From Sphingobium_A sp965228065 (lineage in GTDB: Bacteria > Pseudomonadota > Alphaproteobacteria > Sphingomonadales > Sphingomonadaceae): a stretch of 64,000 nt of DNA. A model generated the notes under the pieces. That model was given only the letters and a program-made list of their open reading frames with translations, made no database searches and had not been told where the DNA came from. The stretch spans positions 1,364,001 to 1,428,000 of the forward strand of contig OZ245788.1 of the NCBI GenBank assembly GCA_965228065.1, read 5' to 3'. A program made the translations under genes and the position numbers. Numbering within the stretch: the first letter of the stretch is position 1; every line of letters begins with the position of its first letter. Positions 50,761-59,472 of this stretch are shown piece after piece.

Positions 50761-53022
50761 TCAGAAGTTGGCGCTCAATCCCAGCGAGATGGTGCGCGGC
50801 CGGATCACCACGCCGCCGCCGCTGGCATCGATGTTGGTGAAGGCCAGGACGTCGAAGAGATTCTCGACCCGGATCTGTGCGGTGAACCGATCGTCGAAGG
50901 TTGCACTGGCGCGCAGGTCGACCGTCGTAATCTCCGGCAGTTTCTGCGTCGCGGTGGGATCGAGCCGCTTGTAAGTCGAGGCCGTTGCCGACTGGAAGCG
51001 CAGCGTTGCGCCAACGTTGCCGGAGACCGAGTCGGACAGCGGGATTCTGTGATCCGCCACCACCGACGCGGTCCAGGCCGGGGTCAGCGGCAGCCGCTCG
51101 CCGGCCTGCGCACCGGACACCGCGGAGGCGGTCGCCGTGATCGATTTCAACCGGGCATCGGTATGGCCGACATTCGCGCCGACGGTGATCAACGGGCTGG
51201 GCCGCGCCTGCAATTGCAGCTCGAACCCGTCAACCGTGGCGCTCGCGGCATTGCCACCCAGGACGAGACCGTTGAACAATGTGTTGAGCTGAATGTCGCT
51301 CCAGTCGATGTGATAGACCGATGCATCGAAGCTGAAGGCGCCGTTCAGCGCGGATCCCTTGATGCCGGCTTCGTAATTCCACACAGAATCGGGCCGGACG
51401 AAGGTCTGCGCGCCCGGCGGCGGCGCACTGTTGGTCTGCGGGCCACCGGGACGATAGCCGGACGCGGCGCGTGCATAGAGGCTGACATGACGCGTCGGCC
51501 GCCAGCGCAAGGCCGCGAGATAGGTGGCGGCATCGTCCTTGAACTTGAAGGTCAACGCGGCGCGCGGCAGGAAGAAATTGACCGCGCCCGGCCCGCCGGT
51601 GCCCGAGACCTGGTCGTTCTTGGCGTAGCGGATACCGCCCGTCACATCGAGATTGTCGGTGAGGTAAAAGGTCAGGTTTCCGAAGCCTGCGATCTCCTTG
51701 TATTTCGACGTCGTCGTCGCGCGGATCAGATATTGGAAGGGCGTGGGGAACGCCGCGCCGCCGGCCGTGATCGGCGAGACGGTGGTGATATAGACGCTGT
51801 CCTCGTCGGTGTAGAACAGGCCCGCCAGGAACTCGACCGGGCCGAGCCGCTTCGACGCGAAGCGCAATTCGGCGGAATATTTCTCTGCCGCCGGATTGAT
51901 CAGGCCCGCCGCCTGGGTGGAGGCGGGCAGGATGGTGTCGATCGGCGCGCCGAACAGCAATGTCGAGATCGGTCCGAGCGAATTGCGGGCGAGAGGGATA
52001 TAGACGCTGGTATAGTCGGCGCCGAGCGAAACGTCGTATTTCGCATAGCTCGCCGCGGCGGTCATCGTGCCGATGCCCGTCGTATATTCGACCGAGCCGC
52101 TGGCGATGCGATATTTCACTTCACCGCCGAAATCGCGGAACGACGCAAACTCATATCCGCCAAAGGCCGGCGTGAAGGTGCCGGGCAGCGTCCTGATGCC
52201 AGCCGATCCGTAATTGCGGATATCCTGATACTGGCCGCTCAGATTGATCTTGAGATCAGGCGTCGGTTCGATGAACAGCGCCAGGCGGCCGCCCTTCAAA
52301 TTGCTGCGATTGGCATCCGTCGTGCCGGTCGTCACATTGTCGACAAAGCCCGGCATGCGGCGGTAATAGCCGGTTGCCGAGATCGCGACCTTGTCCGCAA
52401 CGATCGGCACGTTGACCGTACCGCGTAGCATGAAGCCGGTCTCGCCATAGCGCACGTCGCTGACCTCACCGCGCACATTGCCATAGAAGCGCGTCGGATC
52501 GGGCTTCTTGGTGACAATGCGGATAAGGCCGCCCAGGCTGCCGGCGCCGTAGAGCGTGCCCTGCGGCCCCTTGAGCACCTCGATCCGCTCCACCTCGGCA
52601 AGTTCGGGCGACGGGGTCATTAGCGCGCTGACACCGAGATAGCCGCTCGCGCTGAATGGGGTATCGTCGATATAATAGCCGGCGGTGTTGGTGGTCTGCT
52701 GCGGGCCGGAATTGAGGCCGCGCAGGATGATCGTACCGAGCCCCGGCGCGCCATTGTCGCGCTGGCTCAGGCCCGGGATCAGGCTGGCATAATCGCGGAA
52801 GCTGACGATCCCCTGATTGTCGATGGCCTCGCCGCCGATCGCGGTGATCGCAGTCGGCACATCCTGGAGCCGTTCCTCACGCTTGCCGGCGGTCACGATG
52901 ATGTCGCTGGTGTCCTGCGACGCGGCTTCGGTGTCCGCCGCAGACTGCGCGAGGGCCGCGCCGGGTGCTATCGTCAGCGCGGCGATCGCGCATGTTGCCA
53001 GAATCGGTGTTCTCGATCGCAT
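50761..53022 (-). CDS. TonB-dependent receptor 3
   Basis: A 753-residue outer-membrane receptor. The signal ends PGAALAQ, the TonB-box stretch is DIIVTAGKREERLQDVPTAI, the plug carries VERIEVLKGPQGTLYGAGSL and the barrel ends RTISLGLSANF with terminal Phe. It starts the leftward operon with GGT2, an S9 peptidase and GGT1, which argues for a peptide-like ligand. Site 1 of the 22-bp motif (53095-53116) is 73 bp upstream of the start codon and may overlap the promoter. A TetR gene diverges beyond it. Confidence 0.92.
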   Translation of the reverse strand: MRSRTPILATCAIAALTIAPGAALAQSAADTEAASQDTSDIIVTAGKREERLQDVPTAITAIGGEAIDNQGIVSFRDYASLIPGLSQRDNGAPGLGTIILRGLNSGPQQTTNTAGYYIDDTPFSASGYLGVSALMTPSPELAEVERIEVLKGPQGTLYGAGSLGGLIRIVTKKPDPTRFYGNVRGEVSDVRYGETGFMLRGTVNVPIVADKVAISATGYYRRMPGFVDNVTTGTTDANRSNLKGGRLALFIEPTPDLKINLSGQYQDIRNYGSAGIRTLPGTFTPAFGGYEFASFRDFGGEVKYRIASGSVEYTTGIGTMTAAASYAKYDVSLGADYTSVYIPLARNSLGPISTLLFGAPIDTILPASTQAAGLINPAAEKYSAELRFASKRLGPVEFLAGLFYTDEDSVYITTVSPITAGGAAFPTPFQYLIRATTTSKYKEIAGFGNLTFYLTDNLDVTGGIRYAKNDQVSGTGGPGAVNFFLPRAALTFKFKDDAATYLAALRWRPTRHVSLYARAASGYRPGGPQTNSAPPPGAQTFVRPDSVWNYEAGIKGSALNGAFSFDASVYHIDWSDIQLNTLFNGLVLGGNAASATVDGFELQLQARPSPLITVGANVGHTDARLKSITATASAVSGAQAGERLPLTPAWTASVVADHRIPLSDSVSGNVGATLRFQSATASTYKRLDPTATQKLPEITTVDLRASATFDDRFTAQIRVENLFDVLAFTNIDASGGGVVIRPRTISLGLSANF

Positions 53023-53094
53023 AACCCTGCCCCTTTTTTGTGGTTCGTGCCCGCTCGGGCACCCCTGTCGACCCGCATTCGGATTCGACCATTT

Positions 53095-53116
53095 CCATGC
53101 AGTACTGTCTTATAAA
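53095..53116 (-). promoter_or_regulatory. Operator motif site 1 (receptor 3 promoter)
   Basis: CCATGCAGTACTGTCT followed by TATAAA on the plus strand. Read toward the receptor it is TTTATA then AGACAGTACTGCATGG, so the motif follows a -10-like TATAAG. It contains the palindrome CAGTACTG. Sites 2-4 are at 53274-53295, 54150-54171 and 54394-54415. Confidence 0.6.
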
Positions 53117-53273
53117 TTTCATCCGCTTGCAATCCGCTTTCTGCGACAGTGCCGCAATGAGCGAATTTCTCATTTAACATATTTATTTTATTGCATTAAT
53201 TTCCAGCCTTTGTAGGCCGGAATGATCTGTATTCTTTCCTCTCCATATAAAAATTTTGATCCACGAATCGCTA
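53117..53273. other. AT-rich stretch in the divergent control region
   Basis: The gap 53023-53428 between receptor 3 and the TetR gene is markedly AT-rich here (for example TTAACATATTTATTTTATTG), unlike the rest of the window. It holds no gene. It is best read as promoter DNA, possibly bound by a nucleoid protein. Confidence 0.6.
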
Positions 53274-53295
53274 TTTAACAGACGGTACTGCATGG
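53274..53295 (+). promoter_or_regulatory. Operator motif site 2 (TetR promoter)
   Basis: TATTTAACAGACGGTACTGC then ATGG: the reverse complement of site 1 over 16 bp with one mismatch (53280-53295 against 53095-53110). It lies 133 bp before the TetR start, just after a -10-like TATTTA, so its arrangement mirrors that at receptor 3. Confidence 0.6.
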
Positions 53296-53428
53296 ATGGT
53301 CACGACAGATATGCATGATGCCCGGTGTCGGCCACACGGTTTGCCGAGGCTTCGTTTTCGAAATTTCCAACGCCGACATTCGTCCAGGCTCTGGACAAGC
53401 CGTACCGATCCGAGCAACGCTGCAGACT

Positions 53429-54118
53429 ATGAGCGCCGCTCCCTCGAATACCCGCACGACACGCCGCCTCACCCGCGAGGACTGGATCGCCAGCGCACGC
53501 AAGACATTGGTCGATCGCGGGATCGACGAAGTGAAAGTGGATCGCCTCGCGCGCCAGATGCGCGTGACGCGTGGCAGCTTCTACTGGCATTTCCAGCATC
53601 GCAAGGACCTGCTCGACGCGCTGCTGACCGACTGGGAAGCGCGCAACTATTTCGAGCTCGCCCAGATCCGCGCGCGCTGGGCGAGGAGCGTGCCCGACCT
53701 GACCGAAGTGGTTGCGATCTGGCTGGGCGAGGACCCCAATTTCCCGTCGTTCGATGTCGCCATCCGGTCCTGGGCGCGCCGTGCGCCGGAAGTGGCGCAA
53801 TCGGTCGAGCGCGTCGACAAGGCCTGGATCGGCCTGTTGCAGGAGCTGTTCGAGATGAGCGGCTATGGTTCCGACGAGAGCCTGGTGCGCGCGCGCGTCA
53901 CCTATTTCCATCAGATCGGCTATTATGCCCTAGGCATGCGCGAGGAACTGAGCGAGCGACTGCGACTGGTCCCGCTCTATTATGAAGTGCTGACCGGCCG
54001 CGCGCCGACCCCCGAATTCACGCGCGTGCTGCAGAGCCAGATTCCCACGCGCGAAAAACCTGCCCGCAAGCCGCGCGTCACAAAGCCGAAGGCCAAGCCG
54101 GCCGACCCGGCGACCTGA
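53429..54118 (+). CDS. TetR-family transcriptional regulator 2
   Basis: A 229-residue regulator. The helix-turn-helix lies at about residues 18-65 (DWIASARKTLVDRGIDEVKV, then LARQMRVTRGSFYWHFQHRK). The ligand domain is RSWARRAPEVAQSVERVDKA and what follows. The last ~20 residues are unusually basic and Pro-rich (KPARKPRVTKPKAKP), perhaps adding DNA contacts. The start at 53429 (MSAAPSNTRTT) is chosen because upstream codons to 53315 look unlike coding sequence. It stands between the receptor 3 operon and the sox operon, and four copies of one motif surround it, so it is the likely regulator of both. Confidence 0.88.
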   Translation: MSAAPSNTRTTRRLTREDWIASARKTLVDRGIDEVKVDRLARQMRVTRGSFYWHFQHRKDLLDALLTDWEARNYFELAQIRARWARSVPDLTEVVAIWLGEDPNFPSFDVAIRSWARRAPEVAQSVERVDKAWIGLLQELFEMSGYGSDESLVRARVTYFHQIGYYALGMREELSERLRLVPLYYEVLTGRAPTPEFTRVLQSQIPTREKPARKPRVTKPKAKPADPAT

Positions 54119-54120
54119 AT

Positions 54121-54141
54121 CGGCGGCGACATGCGCCGCCG
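54121..54141 (+). terminator. Hairpin directly after the TetR 2 stop
   Basis: CGGCGGCG (54121-54128) and CGCCGCCG (54134-54141) pair around ACATG, 2 bp after the stop. A T7 run occurs further on (about 54224-54230) after ATGCG/CGCAT arms, giving a second, weaker terminator candidate. Confidence 0.55.
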
Positions 54142-54149
54142 GATTCCGA

Positions 54150-54171
54150 CCATGCAACACTGTACCTAATC
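54150..54171 (+). promoter_or_regulatory. Operator motif site 3
   Basis: CCATGCAACACTGT then ACCTAATC, in the same orientation as site 1 and matching it at CCATGCA and ACTGT. It lies about 290 bp upstream of soxB, just past the TetR hairpin. Confidence 0.5.
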
Positions 54172-54393
54172 TTGCACTGACCGACTCGGATATATGCCGA
54201 TGCGAAGGGCGATGCCGACGCATTTTTTTCGTCCGGTGCATAGAGTTTGAGCCAACGCCGCCTGCGCGTTGTCATTCCATCATATTGCCCTGATTTCCGC
54301 CGTTCCAGGCGGCAATAAAGGTGGCGTGCATCGCCTGCTGTCCGGTCCGCGCGACCGGCGCCGCAGCAAGCCGATGAAATCTGCGGCTTGCTT

Positions 54394-54415
54394 CCAAACA
54401 TTACTGTATCTAAAT
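54394..54415 (+). promoter_or_regulatory. Operator motif site 4 (sox promoter)
   Basis: CCAAACATTACTGT then ATCTAAAT, same orientation as site 3 and sharing ACTGTA and CTAA. It ends 44 bp before the soxB start, where a regulator could block or help the promoter. No clear -35/-10 pair is seen in the 54119-54459 gap. Confidence 0.5.
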
Positions 54416-54459
54416 ACGTCTGATCGATAACGAGATGCGCAGGGGCGGAGGGGCGGATC

Positions 54460-55704
54460 ATGAGGCATTATTCGGCCTGGTCGCTGTTGAAGGCGGGGCT
54501 GTCCGGTCAGCGCGGCTGGGAGCCGGCGTGGCGCGATGCGAGCCCCAAGAAATCCTATGACGCGATCATTGTCGGCGGCGGCGGACATGGCCTGGCAACC
54601 GCCTATTATCTCGCCAGCCAGCACGGCATGCGCAACGTCGCGGTGATCGAGCGCGGCTGGATTGGCGGCGGCAATACCGGACGCAACACCACGGTGATCC
54701 GCTCCAATTATTTCTTCCCGGAGAGCACGCGCTTCTACGATTTCTCGCTGTCGCTCTACGAAGGCCTGTCGCGCGAACTCAACTACAACATCATGTTCTC
54801 GCGCCGCGGCATGTGGAGCCTCGCGCATGACCGCCATGGGCTTGAGATGCTGCGCCGATCGGCCAATGCGATGCTGCGCAACGGCGCCGACGTCGAATAT
54901 CACGAGGCCGACGAAGTGCGCCGGCGGATTCCCGGGCTCAATCCCGATCCGCGTTTCCCGGTGCTCGCCGGGCTGCTCCAGCCGCGCGGCGGTACGGCGC
55001 GCCACGATGCGGTCGCCTGGGGCTATGCGCGCGGCGCCGACATGCTGGGCGTCGACATCATCCAGAATTGCGAAGTGACCGGGTTCGACATTCGCGGCGG
55101 ACGGATCGCGGGCGTGAAAACCTCGCTCGGCGATATCGCCAGCGACCGGGTCGGCGTGGCTGTTGCCGGGCATAGCAGCACCCTCGCCAAGCTTGCGGGC
55201 TTTCGCCTGCCGATCACATCCTATGCGCTGCAGGCCTTCGTCTCAGAACCGATGAAGCCGGTGCTCGACACCGTCGTGCTGTCGCCCGCGACCGGGGTCT
55301 ATGTCAGCCAGTCGGACAAAGGCGAGTTGGTGCTGGGTGGCGCGCTCGACCTGTTCCCATCCTATGCGCAGCGCGGCAGCCTGCCCGCGCTCGAACAAGC
55401 GGCGGCTGGGCTGATCGACATGTTCCCGCAATTCTCGCGCGTCCGCCTGCTTCGCCAATGGGCGGGCATCGTCGACGTCGTCCATGATTCGACGCCGATC
55501 CTGGGCGAGAGCCCGGTCGATGGCCTCCACCTCAATTGCGGCTGGGGCACCGGCGGGTTCAAGGCGATCCCGGCGGGCGGATTCTGCTTCGCCCATGCGC
55601 TCGCCACCGGCACACCGCATCCCCTCGCCGCCGCCTTCACGCTCGATCGCTTCAACAGCGGCGCGCTGATCGACGAAGCCGCCGCATCCGGCATAGCCCA
55701 TTGA
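54460..55704 (+). CDS. soxB: Sarcosine oxidase, beta subunit
   Basis: A 414-residue flavoprotein subunit of the heterotetrameric enzyme that oxidises sarcosine to glycine, passing the methyl carbon to tetrahydrofolate as 5,10-methylene-THF. The FAD motif AIIVGGGGHGLATAYYLASQ begins at about residue 35. NVAVIERGWIGGGNTGRNTT follows, and the His in GGTARHDAVAWGYARG matches the covalent FMN region. LNCGWGTGGFKAIPAGG near the C-terminus is typical. The start has GGAGGGG 7 bp upstream. It opens the soxBDAG-purU-folD operon. Confidence 0.94.
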   Translation: MRHYSAWSLLKAGLSGQRGWEPAWRDASPKKSYDAIIVGGGGHGLATAYYLASQHGMRNVAVIERGWIGGGNTGRNTTVIRSNYFFPESTRFYDFSLSLYEGLSRELNYNIMFSRRGMWSLAHDRHGLEMLRRSANAMLRNGADVEYHEADEVRRRIPGLNPDPRFPVLAGLLQPRGGTARHDAVAWGYARGADMLGVDIIQNCEVTGFDIRGGRIAGVKTSLGDIASDRVGVAVAGHSSTLAKLAGFRLPITSYALQAFVSEPMKPVLDTVVLSPATGVYVSQSDKGELVLGGALDLFPSYAQRGSLPALEQAAAGLIDMFPQFSRVRLLRQWAGIVDVVHDSTPILGESPVDGLHLNCGWGTGGFKAIPAGGFCFAHALATGTPHPLAAAFTLDRFNSGALIDEAAASGIAH

Positions 55705-55714
55705 AGACCCCGCC

Positions 55715-56005
55715 ATGCTCCTGATCGATTGTCCCTGGTGCGGCCCGCGTGCCGAAAGCGAATTCCGCTGCGGCGGCGAAAGCCATATCGTGCGTCCGCC
55801 CGAGCCTGCTGAGATCGACCACGCCGCATGGGGAGATTATCTCTTCTATCGCGACAATCCCAAGGGTGTCGGCTTCGAGCGCTGGTTCCACCGCTTCGGC
55901 TGCCGGACGTGGTTCAATGTCGCGCGCGATACGGTGAGCCACCGGATCCTCGCCGTCTATGCGATGACCGATCAAAAGCCAGACCTGAAGGAGACGGCGC
56001 GATGA
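55715..56005 (+). CDS. soxD: Sarcosine oxidase, delta subunit
   Basis: A 96-residue zinc-binding subunit. MLLIDCPWCGPRAESEFRCG gives the CxxC pair, and a His and a third Cys follow in ERWFHRFGCRTWFNVARDT. The size and the end TDQKPD are family-typical. It starts 10 bp after soxB and overlaps soxA as ATGA. Its role is structural, helping to bind the beta/alpha interface. Confidence 0.94.
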   Translation: MLLIDCPWCGPRAESEFRCGGESHIVRPPEPAEIDHAAWGDYLFYRDNPKGVGFERWFHRFGCRTWFNVARDTVSHRILAVYAMTDQKPDLKETAR

Positions 56006-58935
56006 GCGGCCATCGCGTTGCCGGCGGCATATCGATCGACCGCGCCCGCCCCGTCCGCTTCCGCTGGGCGGGCAAAGACTATTCGGGCTTCGCCGGCGAC
56101 ACCCTGGCCTCCGCATTGCTGGCGAACGGCGAGACGCTGTTCGGGCGCAGCTTCAAATATCATCGCCCGCGCGGCCTGCTCGCGGCGGGGCTCGACGAGC
56201 CCAACGCCATCGTCCAGCTTGAGCGCGGCGCGGCGACGATTCCCAATCTCAAGGCGCCTTATGTCGAGTTGTACGACGCGCTCGACGCCGCGCCGGTCAA
56301 TGCCTGGCCGAGCCTTAAGTTCGACGCGATGGCGATCAACGGGCTGGTCAAGCGCTTCATCCCGGCGGCCTTTTACTACAAGACTTTCATGTGGCCGGAC
56401 TGGCTGATGTTCGAAGGCGCGATCCGCCGCGCCGCGGGCCTTGGCCGATCGCCACGCGAGGCCGATCCCGACATCTATGCCCAGGCATCGGCGCATTGCG
56501 ATGTGCTGGTGATTGGCGGCGGTGTCGCGGGTCTGGCAGCGGCGTTGCATGAAGCGGAGAATGGCAAGCGCGTCACTCTGGTCACCGGCGGCGCACATTG
56601 GGGTGGCCGGTGTGCGGGTGGCGATGAGATCGTCGAGGGCCGGCCGGCGCGCGAGTGGATTTCGGATACGCTGGCGGCGCTGACTGCACTGCCCAACGTC
56701 ACCTTGCGATCGCGCACGCTCGCGACCGGTTATTACGATCATGGCATGATCGCCCTGTGCGAGCGGCTGACCGACCATCTGCCACTCGGCGAACGCAGCG
56801 GTGCGCGCCAGCGGCTCTGGCGCGTGCGCGCGGACAAGGTCGTGCTGGCCACCGGCGCGTTCGAACGGCCGATGGTGTTCGCCAACAACGACAGGCCCGG
56901 CGTGATGCTCGCTGGTGCGGCGCTCGCTTATCTGCGTCGTTATGGCGTGCTCGTCGCGCCGACGATCGCGATCGTCACCAACAATGACAGCGCGTGGCAC
57001 GCCGCGTTCGAGCTGGCCGAGGCCGGCGCCATCATCGCCGCGATCGCCGATGCCCGGGACGATCCTCCGACCGCCCTGGTCGAGTCAGCGCGCGCGCGCG
57101 GCATAGCTGTCCATACCGGCAGCACTGCGGAGACCGCGATCGGATCGAAATCGGTACGCGGCGTGAAGCTGTGTGCGCTCGATGCGAACGGACGGCTCAC
57201 CGGTACTGCAATCACCGTCAAGGCGCAGGCGATCCTGATGTCCGGCGGCTGGAACCCGGCGGTGCATCTCCACTCCCAGGCCGGCGGCGGTCTGCGACTC
57301 GACGATGCGCTGCAAAGCTTCCTGCCGAGATCGGCATCGGGACATCATTCGAGCATCGGCGCCACGGCCGGCGACTTCTCCCTGGAGACGACATTGGCCG
57401 ACGCACGCGGCGGTGCGACACGCGATCCCGCGACCGATGCGATCCGGCCGCTCTGGTCCGCCTCGCGCACCAATGTGCCGAGCGCACTGGCGTGGGTCGA
57501 TTTCCAGAACGACGTCACCGCAGGCGACGTCGCGCTCGCCGCGCGCGAGAATTTCCGCTCGGTCGAACATCTCAAACGCTACACCACGCTCGGCATGGCG
57601 TCGGACCAGGGCAAGACCTCCAACGTCAACGGCATCGGCATCCTTGCCGACCTGCTCGGCAAGCGGCTCGACGAGATCGGTACCACGCGTTTCCGCGCGC
57701 CCTATGATCCCACCACGATCGGCGTGTTCGCCGGCCACCGGGTGGGCGACGGCCTGCAGCCTCGCCGCAGGCTCGCGCTCGACGGCTGGCATATCACGGC
57801 CGGCGCCGCGATGGAGGAATATGGCGGCTGGATGCGCCCAGCCTATTATCCGCGGCCGGGCGAGATTGAAGCCGACGCGATCGCGCGCGAGGTGCTGGCG
57901 GTGCGGAGCGGTGTTGGTCTGTTCGAGGCATCGCCGCTCGGCAAGATCGAGGTGAAAGGTCCCGACGCCGCCGCGTTCCTCGACCGCATCTACGTCAACA
58001 CGATCAGCACGCTGAAACCCGATCGCTGCCGCTACGCGCTGATGCTCGACGAGAATGGCACGATCTTCGACGACGGCATCGTCACCCGGCTGGCGCAGGA
58101 TCATTTCCTGGTTGGCACCACCAGCGGCCATGCCGGTGCGATCGCCGACATCCTCAAGGAATGGCTGCAGTGCGAATGGACGTCGCTGCGCGTGATGACC
58201 GAGGATGTGACGACATGCTGGGCCGTCGCCAATCTCGCCGGGCCCAAGGCACGTGTGCTGCTCCAGTCGCTGGAGAGCGACATCGATTTCTCGGCTGAAT
58301 CCTTTCCACATATGCATCATCGCGCCGGCCATATCCTGGGCATTCGTGCCCGCGTCGCGCGCGTCAGCTTCTCGGGCGAATTATCCTATGAGATCGCGGT
58401 GCCCTGGAACGATGCCGCAACGCTCTGGGCCAGGCTGGCCGAAGCCGGCACGCCGTTCGGAATCACCCCGTTCGGCATCGAGACGCTGATGACGATGCGC
58501 ATCGAAAAGGGCTTTCTGCATGTCGGATCAGACACCGACGGCGCCACCCAGCCACAGGACGTCGGCATGGCCGGCGTCATCGCGAAGAAGAAGAGTGATT
58601 TCATCGGCCGCCGCTCGACCGCGCGTCCGGACGGGCTGCGCAACGATCGCCGGCAACTGGTCGGGCTCGAGATCATCGACGGCAAAGCCATGCCGCTGCG
58701 AACCGGGGCGCATGTCGTGACACCGGGCGAGGAGGACAGGATCGGCAGCGATGGCTGGGTGACATCGAGCACATGGTCTCCGACATTAAAAACGCCGGTC
58801 GCGCTGGCACTGGTCAAGCGCGGCGACACACGGATGGGGGAAACGATACGCATCTGCGATCTGGGATCGTGGCGCGAAGCACGGATCGTCGCGCCCTGCC
58901 GCTACGACCCGCAGGGAGCACGGCTCGATGGCTGA
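56002..58935 (+). CDS. soxA: Sarcosine oxidase, alpha subunit
   Basis: A 977-residue subunit. The N-terminal 2Fe2S-like fold (VRFRWAGKDYSGFAGDTLAS, SFKYHRPRGL) is followed by an NAD-binding domain with DVLVIGGGVAGLAAALHEAE near residue 165. The C-terminal half is a T-protein-like tetrahydrofolate domain (SGVGLFEASPLGKIEVKGPD, FSGELSYEIAVPW, TPFGIETLMTMRIEKGFLHV). The length is that of a complete alpha chain. The ATG at 56002 overlaps the soxD stop; longer frames upstream are soxD in another phase. It overlaps soxG by 8 bp. Confidence 0.95.
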   Translation: MSGHRVAGGISIDRARPVRFRWAGKDYSGFAGDTLASALLANGETLFGRSFKYHRPRGLLAAGLDEPNAIVQLERGAATIPNLKAPYVELYDALDAAPVNAWPSLKFDAMAINGLVKRFIPAAFYYKTFMWPDWLMFEGAIRRAAGLGRSPREADPDIYAQASAHCDVLVIGGGVAGLAAALHEAENGKRVTLVTGGAHWGGRCAGGDEIVEGRPAREWISDTLAALTALPNVTLRSRTLATGYYDHGMIALCERLTDHLPLGERSGARQRLWRVRADKVVLATGAFERPMVFANNDRPGVMLAGAALAYLRRYGVLVAPTIAIVTNNDSAWHAAFELAEAGAIIAAIADARDDPPTALVESARARGIAVHTGSTAETAIGSKSVRGVKLCALDANGRLTGTAITVKAQAILMSGGWNPAVHLHSQAGGGLRLDDALQSFLPRSASGHHSSIGATAGDFSLETTLADARGGATRDPATDAIRPLWSASRTNVPSALAWVDFQNDVTAGDVALAARENFRSVEHLKRYTTLGMASDQGKTSNVNGIGILADLLGKRLDEIGTTRFRAPYDPTTIGVFAGHRVGDGLQPRRRLALDGWHITAGAAMEEYGGWMRPAYYPRPGEIEADAIAREVLAVRSGVGLFEASPLGKIEVKGPDAAAFLDRIYVNTISTLKPDRCRYALMLDENGTIFDDGIVTRLAQDHFLVGTTSGHAGAIADILKEWLQCEWTSLRVMTEDVTTCWAVANLAGPKARVLLQSLESDIDFSAESFPHMHHRAGHILGIRARVARVSFSGELSYEIAVPWNDAATLWARLAEAGTPFGITPFGIETLMTMRIEKGFLHVGSDTDGATQPQDVGMAGVIAKKKSDFIGRRSTARPDGLRNDRRQLVGLEIIDGKAMPLRTGAHVVTPGEEDRIGSDGWVTSSTWSPTLKTPVALALVKRGDTRMGETIRICDLGSWREARIVAPCRYDPQGARLDG

Positions 58936-59449
58936 ACTCAAGCCCCCGCAATCGCCCGTGGTTGAACGCAATTTCGGCGTCGGCAAGGTCCAGATCGCCG
59001 GTGCGGCGAATCTCGTCGCCCGACTGACCGACGCACTTGGCTTCGCGCCGCCGACCGCCGCCAACCGGATCAGCCAGAACGCGCAGATGGGCTGCGCCTC
59101 GGTCGCGCCGCACGAATGGCTGCTGGTCGGCGATGCCGATGCGGTCGGCACGGCTACCGACCGGATCGAAACCGCCTTCCACGACGAGGAGATGGCGCTG
59201 GTGCTGAACCTCAGCCACGGATCGACCGCATTGCGGCTGAGCGGTGCGCAGGCGATCGACCGGCTGGCCGCCTATTGCCCGATCGACCTGCATCCCGATG
59301 CCTTTCCGACCGGCAGCGCCACGCGCACACGCTTCGGCGATATCGGCGTGTTCCTGGCACGCATTCATGATCGGCCCAGCTTCTGGCTGGTCGCCGATCA
59401 ATCCTACGCCGCCTATGTCACGCACCTGCTCGAGCACGGCGTGACCTGA
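58928..59449 (+). CDS. soxG: Sarcosine oxidase, gamma subunit
   Basis: A 173-residue subunit of low sequence conservation, identified by place and by family marks: VAPHEWLLVGDADAVGTATD, LVLNLSHGSTALRLSGAQAI, YCPIDLHPDAFPTGSATRTR and the end FWLVADQSYAAYVTHLL. It packs against the folate domain of SoxA in known structures. All four subunits are thus present in the usual order B-D-A-G. Confidence 0.92.
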   Translation: MAELKPPQSPVVERNFGVGKVQIAGAANLVARLTDALGFAPPTAANRISQNAQMGCASVAPHEWLLVGDADAVGTATDRIETAFHDEEMALVLNLSHGSTALRLSGAQAIDRLAAYCPIDLHPDAFPTGSATRTRFGDIGVFLARIHDRPSFWLVADQSYAAYVTHLLEHGVT

Positions 59450-59472
59450 GCCAACCCTCTGGAGCTTCCTGC

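Noticed and set aside
54119..54459. Glycine riboswitch before the sox operon
   Set aside because: The gap lacks the paired glycine aptamer cores and has no convincing expression platform. The features present are hairpins and the shared motif.
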